DNA of 52,368 nucleotides from Armatimonadetes bacterium CG06_land_8_20_14_3_00_66_21 (lineage in GTDB: Bacteria > Armatimonadota > Abditibacteriia > CG2-30-66-41): assembly GCA_002779825.1 (NCBI GenBank), contig PEVN01000148.1:1-52368 (forward strand), in the 5' to 3' direction. Numbering within the stretch: the stretch's first letter is position 1; each line of letters begins with the position of its first letter. Both the position numbers and the translations under genes were made by a program. Shown piece after piece: positions 7,240 through 16,521 of this stretch. The notes beneath the pieces were generated by a model. That model was given only the letters and a program-made list of their open reading frames with translations, did no database searches and was not told the origin of the DNA.

Positions 7240-8835
7240 TCACCCGCTTGCCAAGTCCTCCCCGGCCAGCGCCTTGTCGAGCAGCTCGACAGTCTCCCTG
7301 AGGCCGTACAGGGCGATGAACGACCCCATCCGCGGCCCCGCGTTTTGCCCCAACAGAATCTGGTAGAGCGCCGCGAACCAGTCCTTCAGGCTGCCGAAGC
7401 ACTCGTGGCGCTTGCCGACTTCGTAGACGGCTGTCTGCACGTCTTCGGGCGAGGTCCCTTCGGGGAGGGCGACGAGCGCGGTCCGCAGGTCCTGCAGAGC
7501 CACCTGCTCCTCGGGCGTCGCCAGCCGGTACTGCTTGCCAGGCAGGACGAAATCCTGGTAGTAGGCGATGGCGAAGCGCACGAGCTGGTCGGTGATCGGC
7601 GAGCGTTCCGGCGTGACGTCCGGGGCGCTTCGGGTGAGGTAGTGCCAAAGGACGCCCGGCTCGTTGGAGTGGCAGACGCTGGCGAGGTTCAGCAGGAGGC
7701 TGAACGGAACGCTCGCCTCCGGCGCGGGCGGCGCACCGTTGTGAACGTGCCAGACCGGGTTGGATAGCCGTCCCGGATCGTCTTGCGTGGCGAAGGCTCG
7801 AAGCTGCGCCAGGTATTCGTCGACGTTCTGCGGGATGACATCGAAGTACAGCCGTCGCGCAGTCTTGGGTTTCTGGTACATAAAGTACGCCAACGACTCC
7901 TGCGGCGCATAGTTCAGCCAGTCCTCCACGGCCAACCCGTTCCCCTTGGACTTGGAGATCTTCTCGCCCTGCTCATCCAGGAACATCTCGTAGGTCAGAT
8001 TCTCCGGCGGCCGCCCGCCCAGAATCCGGCAGATTCGACCGGACAGCTTGACGGAGTCGATGAGGTCCTTGCCCGACATCTCGTAGTCCACGCCCAAGGC
8101 AACCCACCGCATGGCCCAGTCGCACTTCCATTGGAGCTTGCACCGCCCCCCGGTGACTGGCGTCTCGACCTTGGTACCGTCTTCGTCTTCGTACACGATG
8201 GTGCCCGCGTCCACGTCTCGCTCCAGCACCGGAACTTGCAGCACGTGCCCGGTCGTTTCGGAGACCGGCAGGAAGGCACTGTAGGTGGCCTGTCGCTCCG
8301 CGCCAAGGGTGGGCAGGATGACCGCCAGCACCTCGTCGTAGTGCCTCAACACGGAAAGGAGTGTCTCGTCGAACACTCCCGAGGCATAGCACTCCGTGGC
8401 ACTCCGGAACTCGTATTCGAACCCGAACGAGTCGAGAAACGACCGCAGCCGGGCGTTGTTGTGGTGGCCGAAGCTCTCGTGGGTGCCGAAGGGATCGGGG
8501 ATGCGGGTGAGCGGCTTCCCGAGGTGACGGGCGAGGAGTTCCTGGTTCGGGACGTTGTCCGGCACTTTGCGGAGACCGTCCATGTCGTCTGAGAAGCAGA
8601 ACAGCCGCGTCGGGAGTTGAGGTGCCAACAACTCGAACGCGCGCCGCACCATCGTGGTCCGCACAACCTCGGCGAACGTCCCAATGTGCGGCAACCCGGA
8701 AGGACCGTAGCCGGTCTCGAACAACACGTATCCCTTCTCCGGGGTCTCGCCTCTCAGTCTTTTCTGCAGAAGCTGACGGGCCTCCTGAAACGGCCAGGCG
8801 TTCGACTGGTTGGCGAGTTCTCGGCTGTCGGGCAT
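7240..8835 (-). CDS. lysS: Class I lysyl-tRNA synthetase
   Basis: 531 residues. Charges tRNA-Lys with lysine in the cytosol. This is the class I (Rossmann fold) enzyme, common in archaea and found in a minority of bacteria, not the usual class II form. The HIGH motif is GPSGLPHIGT (about 45-53) and the KMSKS motif is KISKSKGNG (about 295). The large connective and helical anticodon-binding parts follow (for example YFDVIPQNVDEYLAQLRAF and the C-terminal VELLDKALAGEDL). ATG at 8835 is chosen over the upstream start at 8949: it has GGAG nine bases before it, and the extra N-terminal residues are not family-like. Genes upstream on the strand are 115 bases away, so co-transcription is possible. 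Confidence 0.93.
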   Translation of the reverse strand: MPDSRELANQSNAWPFQEARQLLQKRLRGETPEKGYVLFETGYGPSGLPHIGTFAEVVRTTMVRRAFELLAPQLPTRLFCFSDDMDGLRKVPDNVPNQELLARHLGKPLTRIPDPFGTHESFGHHNNARLRSFLDSFGFEYEFRSATECYASGVFDETLLSVLRHYDEVLAVILPTLGAERQATYSAFLPVSETTGHVLQVPVLERDVDAGTIVYEDEDGTKVETPVTGGRCKLQWKCDWAMRWVALGVDYEMSGKDLIDSVKLSGRICRILGGRPPENLTYEMFLDEQGEKISKSKGNGLAVEDWLNYAPQESLAYFMYQKPKTARRLYFDVIPQNVDEYLAQLRAFATQDDPGRLSNPVWHVHNGAPPAPEASVPFSLLLNLASVCHSNEPGVLWHYLTRSAPDVTPERSPITDQLVRFAIAYYQDFVLPGKQYRLATPEEQVALQDLRTALVALPEGTSPEDVQTAVYEVGKRHECFGSLKDWFAALYQILLGQNAGPRMGSFIALYGLRETVELLDKALAGEDLASG

Positions 8836-8950
8836 GTCTTCGTTCTCCGGGTCGCGGCTGGGTGGGGTCGAGCAAGATACGGTAGCACATTTCGTGACTG
8901 CGCGCAGGAGGCGCGCCCCAAACCAAACCCGTCCGCCCGACCCATTCACT

Positions 8951-9970
8951 TCAGAACAGCTTCGTGATCTCGTCCTTGACGAACATCTGCAGCGGCGCAG
9001 CTTCTCCCCGCCGAACCAACCGGACTCCCGCTTCCGGCGGCGTCACCACACCGATCTGGGCGCAGGCAATCCCGGCGCTGTGCATACCCCTTCGCACACG
9101 GTCTGCCTCGTCTGGACTGCAGGTCAACACGAGTGCTCCCGAGCCGAGCGTGCCCAGCGGATCCAGACCGAACTCGGCGCAGAGCCTCGCCGACTCTGGC
9201 AGCACCGGAATCGCCTCACTCTCAATCTGCAGCCCCACCCCGGCCGCGGCGGCAATCTCGTGGAGGCCGGTGGCCAGACCGCCCTCCGTCGGGTCATGCA
9301 TAGAGTGGATTCGGCCGGCCCCGCACGCCGCTTGGGCGTCGCGCACAATGCTGATGCCGGGGTCGGTGAGGTAGTCTCGCGCGCGTTGAAGAAACGGCGG
9401 AGCGTAGCCCCGCTCCAGCAGGACCGCTTCCCGTTCCTGGGCGATGAGCGCCGTCCCCTCAACGGCGATCCCCTTGGTGAGCAGCACCACATCGCCGACC
9501 TGGGCACCGGCGGTGGTGACTAGTCGGTCTTTGGCGACCTCACCCAGCATCTGCCCCACCAGGATCGGCCGGCGCAGGTCGTGGGTGATCTCGGTATGGC
9601 CGCCTGCCAGCGTGATGCCCAGCGAGCGGCAGGCGTCGGCAACGCCCTGGAACACGCTCTCTACCAGGGCGAGGTCGGTAGCGCCCTCCGGCAGCAGCAC
9701 GGCGGCAAGGAACCACTTGGGCGTGGCGCCCATGGTGGCGATGTCGTTGGCGTTGATGTGGACCGCGTACCAGCCGATCCGGTCGGTGGCGAAGGTGATG
9801 GGGTCGGTCTTCGCGACCAGGTACCGGTCGCCGAAGTCGATGACCGCGGCATCCTCCCCTACCCCGGGGCCGACGACGAGGCGCTCATCGGCTGTGGGGA
9901 GACGACCGATCAACGCCTCGAGAAGGCGGGGATCCAGCTTGCCCGTAGAGAAGTCGTAGTCGGTCACCAC
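8951..9970 (-). CDS. AIR synthase / HypE-like family protein
   Basis: 339 residues of the PurM-HypE-ThiL-SelD superfamily, ATP-using dimers. Seen: VGPGVGEDAAVIDFGDRYLVAKTDPITF (metal/ATP motif with GEDAA), VHINANDIATMGATPKWFLA (NDI helix), AGGHTEIT, and MHDPTEGGLATGLHEIA. It lacks the Cys-bearing C-terminus of HypE and the N-terminal catalytic loop of SelD, and differs from PurM, so it belongs to the AIR-synthase-related family with no assigned reaction. A GTG start at 9970 has GGAGG eight bases before it. It lies between lysS and a TIM-barrel isomerase on the same strand with gaps of 115-125 bases. The substrate is unknown; phosphorylation of a carboxylate or amide is a family-based guess. 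Confidence 0.8.
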   Translation of the reverse strand: MVTDYDFSTGKLDPRLLEALIGRLPTADERLVVGPGVGEDAAVIDFGDRYLVAKTDPITFATDRIGWYAVHINANDIATMGATPKWFLAAVLLPEGATDLALVESVFQGVADACRSLGITLAGGHTEITHDLRRPILVGQMLGEVAKDRLVTTAGAQVGDVVLLTKGIAVEGTALIAQEREAVLLERGYAPPFLQRARDYLTDPGISIVRDAQAACGAGRIHSMHDPTEGGLATGLHEIAAAAGVGLQIESEAIPVLPESARLCAEFGLDPLGTLGSGALVLTCSPDEADRVRRGMHSAGIACAQIGVVTPPEAGVRLVRRGEAAPLQMFVKDEITKLF

Positions 9971-10094
9971 GTCTGCGTCCTCCGGCGCATTCGGCGTGCA
10001 CCCGGTCTCACACTTCCGGGAGGGTGAGATTGGGTGCGTCGAGCAGTTGCCGGTACTGGCGCGTCAGTCCGGGGCGGCACCGGGACGGGCAGAG

Positions 10095-10949
10095 TCATGC
10101 ACAGGCGCCCTCGAACCCGCGCTTCATGAACGCCAAGCTCTCCCGGGCCAGCGTGTCACCATCCGGCGCGAGGCTCCGCCAGATGGCCGCAGCGGCCGCG
10201 ATCTCGGGGACGGCGGGGACGAATGACTCGACCACCATCCACCGGTCGTAGCCAATGCGCTTGAGGGCCTCGAAACTGCCCTGCCAGTCCACGTGACCGG
10301 TCCCCACGATCCCGCGGTCGTTCTCGCTGCAGTGGAAGTGGAACAGGCGGTCACCGCACGACTCAATAGCGGCGACCGGGTCCTTCTCCTCGATGTTGGC
10401 GTGGAAGGTGTCGTAATGCGCGCCGACGTTGTCGCAGCCGGTCTCGGCGGCGAGGGTCAGGGCGTCAGACACGACGTTCAGGAAGTACGTCTCGAACCGG
10501 TTTAGCGCCTCCAGCGCCAGCACCATCTCAGCCTGCTTGGCATGCACCGCCACTTCGCGGATAACCTCGACGGCGCACTTGCGCTCGTCAGGCGTGGGGC
10601 CCCGGCCCACCAAGTGGCCGACGGGCGAGTACAGCGGCCCGCACATGGTCCGGGCACCCAAGGCGTGCCCCAGGTCTACCAACCGTTTGAGGAAGTCGGT
10701 TGCGTTGGCACGCACGGCCGGGTCGGGGTCGATGGGGTTCGCCGTCGGCGGCACCACCGCACACAGCAGGGCTTCCAGACCGGCGTCATCGAGCGCTTGC
10801 TTCGTCTTCCGGGGGGCGATCTGCTCCAGCACGAACGGCGGCAGTTCCACGCCGTCGAAGCCAAGCGACTTGGCTCTGTCGAAGAGCGGAAGGTCGGTAT
10901 CGCTATTGAACGAGCCGGTCCAGAGCAAGGAGTTGACGCCGTACTTCAT
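10095..10949 (-). CDS. Sugar phosphate isomerase/epimerase-type TIM barrel
   Basis: 284 residues of the xylose-isomerase-like TIM-barrel superfamily, close in layout to ketose 3-epimerases of the tagatose/psicose type. Seen: MKYGVNSLLWTGSFNSD at the start, GFDGVELPPF, LALEALNRFETYFLN (metal-binding Glu), VGAHYDTFHANIEEKDP (metal-binding Asp/His), FHFHCSENDRGIVGTGHVDW and WMVVESFVP (second Glu). These side chains are the expected divalent-metal site. ATG at 10949. It probably works with the zinc dehydrogenase just upstream on the same strand in sugar or polyol breakdown; the exact sugar cannot be read from sequence. Confidence 0.85.
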   Translation of the reverse strand: MKYGVNSLLWTGSFNSDTDLPLFDRAKSLGFDGVELPPFVLEQIAPRKTKQALDDAGLEALLCAVVPPTANPIDPDPAVRANATDFLKRLVDLGHALGARTMCGPLYSPVGHLVGRGPTPDERKCAVEVIREVAVHAKQAEMVLALEALNRFETYFLNVVSDALTLAAETGCDNVGAHYDTFHANIEEKDPVAAIESCGDRLFHFHCSENDRGIVGTGHVDWQGSFEALKRIGYDRWMVVESFVPAVPEIAAAAAIWRSLAPDGDTLARESLAFMKRGFEGACA

Positions 10950-11086
10950 GTTGGTTCGCCTTTCTGGTCAAGGGGCGGGCGCCGGGCGGGAATCCCCTGC
11001 GGGCCATGAGGGCGCGGCAGGCAACTGGCGGCGGAAGAAGATTCCTCGCCCTGCAGTTGGGGGGCACACACGGCTTGGCGGCGGAT

Positions 11087-12163
11087 CTACGCCTCCAAGA
11101 CAACCTGGGCTTTGAGCGGGTTCCCGACTCGGTTCTTCACTTCGGTCAGGCCCTGCGCGAGCGACTCCAACGGGTATGTGTGCGTCCCCAGTCTGGACAC
11201 GTCAACCAGCCCGTTGGCAAGCGCCTGCAATGCTACGGGCCAGGTGCCCGGGGCGAGCCAGGAGAAACGAATCGTCTTGTCCCACAGGATGGAGGGCAGC
11301 GCGGGCACGTGCACCACATCGGCATCACCAGGCAGACCGAAGAAGACGACGATCGACTTCCGGCCCGTGATCTCCAACGCCATGTGCATGGAGTCCAGTG
11401 AGCCGGTCGCGGTGATGGCGCGGTCGGCGAACATGCCCTTTGTCAGGTCGCCGATGGCTTCCTTGACGTCGGCGCAGTAGTATTGCGAGTCCTTGTCCGT
11501 GGGGTTGAGCACGACATTGGCGCCCATGGCCTTCCCGGCCTCAAGCCGGTAGTCGCGGGTGCCCACGAGGACGATGGTGCCGGCGCCGTATGCCTTGGCG
11601 AGCTGCACCATCATGAGCCCGATGGCTCCCGGACCAAAGACCACCACGAAGTCGCCGAGGCCGATGCTGGCGTTCTGGACCGCGTACACGGCGTCAGCCA
11701 GCGGCTCCGCAAACGCCGCCTGCGACAGCGTCACGCCGTCGGGCAACTTGTAGGTGGCGGTGACCTTGGACTTGGAGTACTCAGCAAAGCCGCCGTCCAC
11801 CGAGACGCCGAGGACGCTCTTGTTCTCGCAGAGGTTGGTCTGCCCTTTGCCGCAGACTCCACATGCGTTGCAGTACTGGACCGGGTTGAGGACGACGCGG
11901 TCGCCTTCGTCCAGGAGCCCGGCGGCCATGGAGCCTCGCTTGACTACCGTGCCGGCGTACTCGTGCCCGAGGATCAGCGGGCCTTTGCCCGACTCCGTCT
12001 CCAACGACGCATCGCCGAAGTAGTACGCGATGTCAGAGCCGCAGATGCCGCAGCAGTTGACGCGCACCAACACCTCGTCCTCGGCGATCTGCGGGACGGG
12101 CACCTCCTCAAGGGACATCTTCCCCGGTTCGTAGAACACCTGTGCTCGCATTGTGTCTGGCAT
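11087..12163 (-). CDS. Zinc-dependent medium-chain alcohol/polyol dehydrogenase
   Basis: 358 residues. NAD(P)-linked oxidation of a secondary alcohol or polyol, sorbitol/threonine-dehydrogenase type. Catalytic zinc site: CGICGSDIAYYF and GHEYAGTV; structural zinc: CNACGVCGKGQTNLCENK with four Cys; nucleotide fold: FVVVFGPGAIGLMMVQLAKAYGAGTIVLVG. ATG at 12163 is chosen because a G-rich ribosome site lies eight bases before it; the ORF reaches 12202. Likely paired with the epimerase-like gene 137 bases downstream. The hydrophobic end LESLAQGLTEVKNRVGNPLKAQVVL is the usual family C-terminus. Confidence 0.9.
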   Translation of the reverse strand: MPDTMRAQVFYEPGKMSLEEVPVPQIAEDEVLVRVNCCGICGSDIAYYFGDASLETESGKGPLILGHEYAGTVVKRGSMAAGLLDEGDRVVLNPVQYCNACGVCGKGQTNLCENKSVLGVSVDGGFAEYSKSKVTATYKLPDGVTLSQAAFAEPLADAVYAVQNASIGLGDFVVVFGPGAIGLMMVQLAKAYGAGTIVLVGTRDYRLEAGKAMGANVVLNPTDKDSQYYCADVKEAIGDLTKGMFADRAITATGSLDSMHMALEITGRKSIVVFFGLPGDADVVHVPALPSILWDKTIRFSWLAPGTWPVALQALANGLVDVSRLGTHTYPLESLAQGLTEVKNRVGNPLKAQVVLEA

Positions 12164-12375
12164 GACGCGTTCCCCCTGTGCTTCCTGAGGTTGTACGGAC
12201 ACGTTACGAAGGCGTTGCGGTCACCGCGACAGACCGTAGCTCGCGATTGAGCCGAACAACAACTCCTCCCATAGCGCGCCCAGTTGTAGCCGTATGGTAT
12301 TCGGCAGACGCGGCGACGTCAAGAGGACAGTAGCGCGCGCACGCCCCTGACCCTCACTCGATTCGTCGCCTGCGG

Positions 12376-12403
12376 TTGCTTTTTGAGGGGAGGGCGGTAT
12401 ACT
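12376..12403 (+). promoter_or_regulatory. Candidate sigma-70 promoter, ABC-DUF1854 gene
   Basis: TTGCTT (12376-12381), 16-base spacer, TATACT (12398-12403). It would give an untranslated leader of about 280 bases before the GTG at 12687, longer than usual but consistent with the structured segment that follows. Confidence 0.4.
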
Positions 12404-12572
12404 GGGCAACGTCGAAACCCATAGTACGGCGCCTCAGACACCAATCGCGCAGTTTGAGCGGCAGCGGTGTGGCGCCTTGGAACGCTAGCGAACCTATCTG
12501 GAAAACGGCTGGTCCGGTCTCCCGCACGAGACAGCTCACCACCAACCACATTCCGGGTAGGTTCCCACTTTT

Positions 12573-12640
12573 TGTGGCACCTGACGTCGTCGCTCACCCG
12601 AGCGGCTGAATCGCGGCTCACAGCCGCCCGCTGTGCCACA
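12573..12640 (+). promoter_or_regulatory. Structured leader before the ABC exporter
   Basis: TGTGGCAC (12573-12580) pairs with GTGCCACA (12633-12640), and inside it GCGGCTG (12602-12608) pairs with CAGCCGC (12621-12627). The nested stem ends 46 bases before the start codon. It matches no riboswitch class I know; it may only be a repeat remnant. Confidence 0.35.
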
Positions 12641-12686
12641 GGCTGCCCGAGCGATTGGCTCTGGCGTTGAAGGTAGGTGACTGACG

Positions 12687-15600
12687 GTGGCGCTTTTTCA
12701 GAGGAAGGACGAGGGCCCGGAGACTGACAACGGCGCCGACGCCGAAGAGCAGGCCCCGGAACCAGTTCTCACGGTGGCGACGGAGGTCCTGGGGGGCGCT
12801 CCGGAACTCGTCTGTTCCTCCGACCTGACGCTCGCAGGCGATTACCAGACGCTCTGGCTGGTCGCCAACCAGCACCGCGTGGCGGTCGTTACGCCCGACG
12901 AGGAGGAACCGAAGGTCCTTCGCGAGTTCACGATTGCCGAGGTCGGGAAGTTCGCGACGGAGAAGTTCGTCGGTAACGCGGTGCTGCGGGCGGAGGTCGG
13001 CGGCGACGAGCGCGACGTCGTGCGGTTCTCGCTGGCGCAGACCGACAAGTTCGAGCACGCTTGCGAGCAGTTGGAGGAGTTCCGCAAGCGGGGACTGGGC
13101 GAGGAGAAGGACGAGCACCAGGAGTCCAGCTCCAGCCGGTGCCCGAAGTGCCACCAGACCATCCCTGCTTGGGCGGATGAGTGCCCCAAGTGCAAGCCCA
13201 AAGGGAAGGTACTGCTGCGCGCGCTCAAGTACCTCCTGCCCTGGTGGCACCTGTCGCTGGTGACGCTGGCATTGATGTTCATCGTCAACGGGCTCGGCCT
13301 GGCGTCGCCCCTCTTCATGAAAATTCTGTTGGACGACGTGCTCTCCGACAAGAAGATCGCCCTCGCGCGACCTGTGGGTCCTACCGAGGCATTCCTGCCG
13401 ACGGAGACGCCGCCGCAGGGCTGGCCGGTGAAGCCCACACAACGCAAGCTGCTGATTGGTGACGAGCGGATCGAGTACAAGCATGTCTCCCTGGAGAAGC
13501 CGTTCGGGTTCGCGGGCTGTGTCCGCGGCACCGCCGGCACTCACCCCTCGCCCCACAAGAAAAGCGACCTGCTCCGCCCCAAGCCTCGGCCCCTGAGGGA
13601 GTCGCTACGACTGCTGTTTCTGGTCGTGTTCGGTGGCATCCTGGGAACGCGCGTCGCCTCAGCAGTGCTGGGAGCGCTGCGCGCTTACATGATGCGCTAC
13701 CTGGGCGAGAAGATCATCATGGGACTGCGGCAGCAGATCTACGCGCATCTCCACCGGCTGTCCCTCGGCTTCTACGACCAGCAGCAGACCGGTTCGCTGA
13801 TGTACCGCGTCAATGCCGACACCGGGCGACTGCAGGGATTCATCGCAGGCGCTCTGCAGGATCTCCTGCGGGACATCACCACCGCCCTCATCATCTGCGT
13901 GATCCTCTTCAGGATGCATGCCGGTCTCGCCCTGATCGTCCTGGGGCCGGTACCGCTCATCGTGTGGGGCAGTCGGGCGTTCGGGAAGCGGATGAACCGC
14001 CTCTACCATCGCGTCTGGCGGATCGGTTCGGCCGTCAACGCCGTGCTGGCTGATGCCATCCCCGGCGTGCGCGTGGTGAAGGCGTTCGACAAAGAACGCT
14101 ACGAGGTCCGGCGCTACGCACACATGCAGCACAAGGGCTTCCGTGTCTCCATGCGCGCCTCGATGCTGTCCAACATGTTCTACCCGGCGTTGGGGCTGCT
14201 GTCGATGGCGGGGACGCTCAGCATCTGGGGCTACGGCGGCTACCTGGTGCTGACGGGCGCGAGCAGCACGCTCACCCTTGGCACGCTGATCGCCTTCCTG
14301 GCCTATGCGGGCAGGTTCTACCAACCGATCAACAGCCTGGCGCGGTTCAACGACGAAATCCAGCGCGTCTCCACCAGTGCAGAGCGCGTGTTCGAGATCC
14401 TCGACGCACACCCCGAGGTCGCCGACCGCGAAGACGCCGTGGTGCTGAAGGACGTCCGGGGCGAGATCGAGTTCGACCGCGTCTCCTTCGCCTACGCCGA
14501 TCACGACCCAGTGGTCAAAGATCTTACGATGACGGTCCACCCGGGCGAGATGATTGGCGTCGTGGGCCCCAGCGGCGCCGGCAAGACCACACTCATCAAC
14601 CTGGTTTGCCGTTTCTATGACGTGACCTCCGGTGCCATCCGCCTCGACGGTGTGGACCTGAAAGACCTGGGCGTTCACTCGCTGCGGTCGCACATCGGCG
14701 TGGTGCTGCAGGAGCCCTACTTGTTCCAAGGGACGATTGCCGAGAACATCCTGTACGGCCGTCCTGACGCCACGAAAGAGGAGATCCTCCGCGCCACTGA
14801 AGCCGCCTTCGCACTGGACATCCTGGTCCGCTTGGACGACGGCTTCGACCAGTTGGTTGGGGAGCGCGGCGCGCGGCTCTCAGGAGGCCAGAAGCAGCGC
14901 CTGTCCATCGCCCGAGCGATTCTCCGAAACCCGAAGCTGCTGATCCTTGACGAAGCCACTTCCGCAGTCGACTCGGAGACGGAGGACAAGATCCGCCGCG
15001 CCATCGAGTCGCTGGTGCAGAACCGCACCACCATCGCCATCGCCCACCGCCTCTCGACCTTGCGGCGCGCCAGCCGGCTGGCCGTCCTGGAGAAAGGCGT
15101 CCTCGTCGAGTTGGGCACTCACGCGGAGCTGTTGGCACACGAAGACGGGCTGTTCAAGCGGCTCTGGTCCAAGCAGATGAGCGTGGCCGCCGACGAAGCC
15201 CTGAGCACCGGCGCTTTGGCTGAGCTGGAGGACACGACAGAAGAGGAAGCCCCCGAGGAGACGATGCTCCGCCTCGATCCCGAGGAGACCCGACTCGCTA
15301 TTGAGGACGACCTCTTCCTGCAGGTGTCCGGCAGGGACGGAGTGCTGTTCGAGAAGGTCCGGCCTGCTCGGTCGTTCCCGTTGACGGCTCCGTGGGAGCT
15401 GATCCTCCTGTGCGACGAAGAGGACCAACCGGTGGCGTTCCTACCGCACACGAAGGCCCTGGAGGATGCGTCGTTCCAGGCGCTCCATCAGTGCCTGTTC
15501 TGGCGGTACTTTGTCCCGCAGATCCTGGAGATCCGCAGCGTCGCGGTCGAGAGCGGCTCGGCGACGAAGTGGGACGTCGTCACCAACCGCGGGGAACGGA

Positions 15601-15752
15601 GCTTCCTGGTCAAGAAGCGCAGCGACGCGCGCACCCTCGACCCGCGGCGGCTCTTCATCACCGATTCAGAAGGCAACCGGTACAATCTTCCCGACTACGG
15701 CGATCTTCTGCCGCCGAGCCAGGTTGCCCTGGAACGGCTGCAGTTCGTGTAA
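12687..15752 (+). CDS. ABC exporter fused to zinc ribbon and DUF1854
   Basis: 1021 residues in one frame from a GTG start. Order: a beta-rich N-terminal domain (about 25-140) resembling a membrane-anchoring PH-like fold; a zinc ribbon with Cys152, 155, 166 and 169; an exporter membrane domain (about 175-560) with a long insert between the first two helices (about 230-300, Pro-rich); an ATPase domain with Walker A GPSGAGKTT near 630, signature LSGGQKQR near 732, Walker B LLILDEATS near 750 and His-loop AHRLS near 787; and a C-terminal DUF1854 domain (about 870-1021). DUF1854 is usually a separate small protein next to an ABC exporter in cyanophycin gene sets of proteobacteria. No cyanophycin synthetase is seen here. 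Likely works as a homodimer in the inner membrane; the cargo is unknown. Confidence 0.9.
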   Translation: MALFQRKDEGPETDNGADAEEQAPEPVLTVATEVLGGAPELVCSSDLTLAGDYQTLWLVANQHRVAVVTPDEEEPKVLREFTIAEVGKFATEKFVGNAVLRAEVGGDERDVVRFSLAQTDKFEHACEQLEEFRKRGLGEEKDEHQESSSSRCPKCHQTIPAWADECPKCKPKGKVLLRALKYLLPWWHLSLVTLALMFIVNGLGLASPLFMKILLDDVLSDKKIALARPVGPTEAFLPTETPPQGWPVKPTQRKLLIGDERIEYKHVSLEKPFGFAGCVRGTAGTHPSPHKKSDLLRPKPRPLRESLRLLFLVVFGGILGTRVASAVLGALRAYMMRYLGEKIIMGLRQQIYAHLHRLSLGFYDQQQTGSLMYRVNADTGRLQGFIAGALQDLLRDITTALIICVILFRMHAGLALIVLGPVPLIVWGSRAFGKRMNRLYHRVWRIGSAVNAVLADAIPGVRVVKAFDKERYEVRRYAHMQHKGFRVSMRASMLSNMFYPALGLLSMAGTLSIWGYGGYLVLTGASSTLTLGTLIAFLAYAGRFYQPINSLARFNDEIQRVSTSAERVFEILDAHPEVADREDAVVLKDVRGEIEFDRVSFAYADHDPVVKDLTMTVHPGEMIGVVGPSGAGKTTLINLVCRFYDVTSGAIRLDGVDLKDLGVHSLRSHIGVVLQEPYLFQGTIAENILYGRPDATKEEILRATEAAFALDILVRLDDGFDQLVGERGARLSGGQKQRLSIARAILRNPKLLILDEATSAVDSETEDKIRRAIESLVQNRTTIAIAHRLSTLRRASRLAVLEKGVLVELGTHAELLAHEDGLFKRLWSKQMSVAADEALSTGALAELEDTTEEEAPEETMLRLDPEETRLAIEDDLFLQVSGRDGVLFEKVRPARSFPLTAPWELILLCDEEDQPVAFLPHTKALEDASFQALHQCLFWRYFVPQILEIRSVAVESGSATKWDVVTNRGERSFLVKKRSDARTLDPRRLFITDSEGNRYNLPDYGDLLPPSQVALERLQFV

Positions 15753-16515
15753 CCTCGCAGAACGCCGCGCGGACCTCCGCCAACGTTCGGCGACCGTCTG
15801 CAGCCAGCGTGGTCAGCAGGGAGCGGGCAGCCGCCGGCGAGAGCAGCGGGGGAAGCGCGTTGGCCCTCGGCTCGGCGGCGTCACATCGCCGGCACTGGTC
15901 CGTCCTCTCGTCCCACTCCCACATCAGCCGGTGGCCGCCCTCGGTGGAGCCAGCGTAGGCATGAGACACGCGGCGGAGAGTCGTCCGTGCGCTCCCCCGA
16001 ATGCGCAGGAACAGGGCCAGGTCCAGCCGCTGGAAGTCCTCCTCGGCAACGCCGAGTTCGGGGGAGCACACAATGGCGCGCAGCTCGGGGAGTGTGTCGG
16101 CATGGAGGCACGAAGCGAACAGGTGCTGTTCTCGGGTGGCCTCAAACAGCCGCGCCACCTCCCTACCCCACAGGTAGCCGAACCACGGGCCCGATCCCAG
16201 CTCGTGCGGGAGAAAGCACACCGGGTCGTCGTGCTGCTGGTGGAGCACTGCCGGGCTTGAGACCGTGACAAGCCGAATGCCCGGCGGCAGGAAATTGAGC
16301 AATGCCGCCATTACCGTCGTCTTCCCCGCCCCACCCGGTACGGCAGCCGTAAGCAGCGAGACGCCGGCGCTCACGCGCGACGCCAACTCGGCGGCCATGT
16401 CGAGGCTAAGCGTGTTGGCTTCAACCAAGTCCACCAAGCTGAGCATCCGCCCCCCGCGCTGGTTGAGCCTCTCGAGCTCATTCAGGTTGTGCTGGTCCAG
16501 GTCGCTCAAAGGCAT
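15658..16515 (-). CDS. P-loop ATPase of unknown role, secretion-ATPase-like
   Basis: 285 residues. Walker A AAVPGGAGKTTVMAAL near residues 58-74, then SSPAVLHQQHDDPVCFLPHE and a region (REQHLFASCLHADTLPELRAIV) that resembles the His/Asp box of VirB11/PilT-type ATPases (their STLHAND). Near the C-terminus sits a CxxC pair (CRRC) and a winged-helix-like segment. No N-terminal PAS/MshEN domain, so it is a shortened relative at best. It starts six bases after the lipoate ligase stop and so is the last gene of the glycine-cleavage operon. Its 3' end overlaps the 3' end of the exporter gene on the other strand by 95 bases. Function not assigned; the fold call is by motif only. Confidence 0.7.
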   Translation of the reverse strand: MPLSDLDQHNLNELERLNQRGGRMLSLVDLVEANTLSLDMAAELASRVSAGVSLLTAAVPGGAGKTTVMAALLNFLPPGIRLVTVSSPAVLHQQHDDPVCFLPHELGSGPWFGYLWGREVARLFEATREQHLFASCLHADTLPELRAIVCSPELGVAEEDFQRLDLALFLRIRGSARTTLRRVSHAYAGSTEGGHRLMWEWDERTDQCRRCDAAEPRANALPPLLSPAAARSLLTTLAADGRRTLAEVRAAFCEVTRTAAVPGQPGSAAEDRRSREDCTGCLLNR

Positions 16516-16521
16516 TCAGCT

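Larger units (their letters stand above)
12164..12686. other. Intergenic region between divergent genes
   Basis: 523 bases with no protein-like frame. It holds a candidate promoter (12376-12403) and a nested stem (12573-12640) upstream of the exporter gene. Short ORFs inside have no recognisable domains and no good ribosome sites. Confidence 0.6.

Noticed and set aside
8951-9970. AIR-synthase-like gene as a second selD
   Set aside because: Same superfamily, but it lacks the N-terminal G-C/U-x-x-K loop; no in-frame UGA with suitable context lies upstream.
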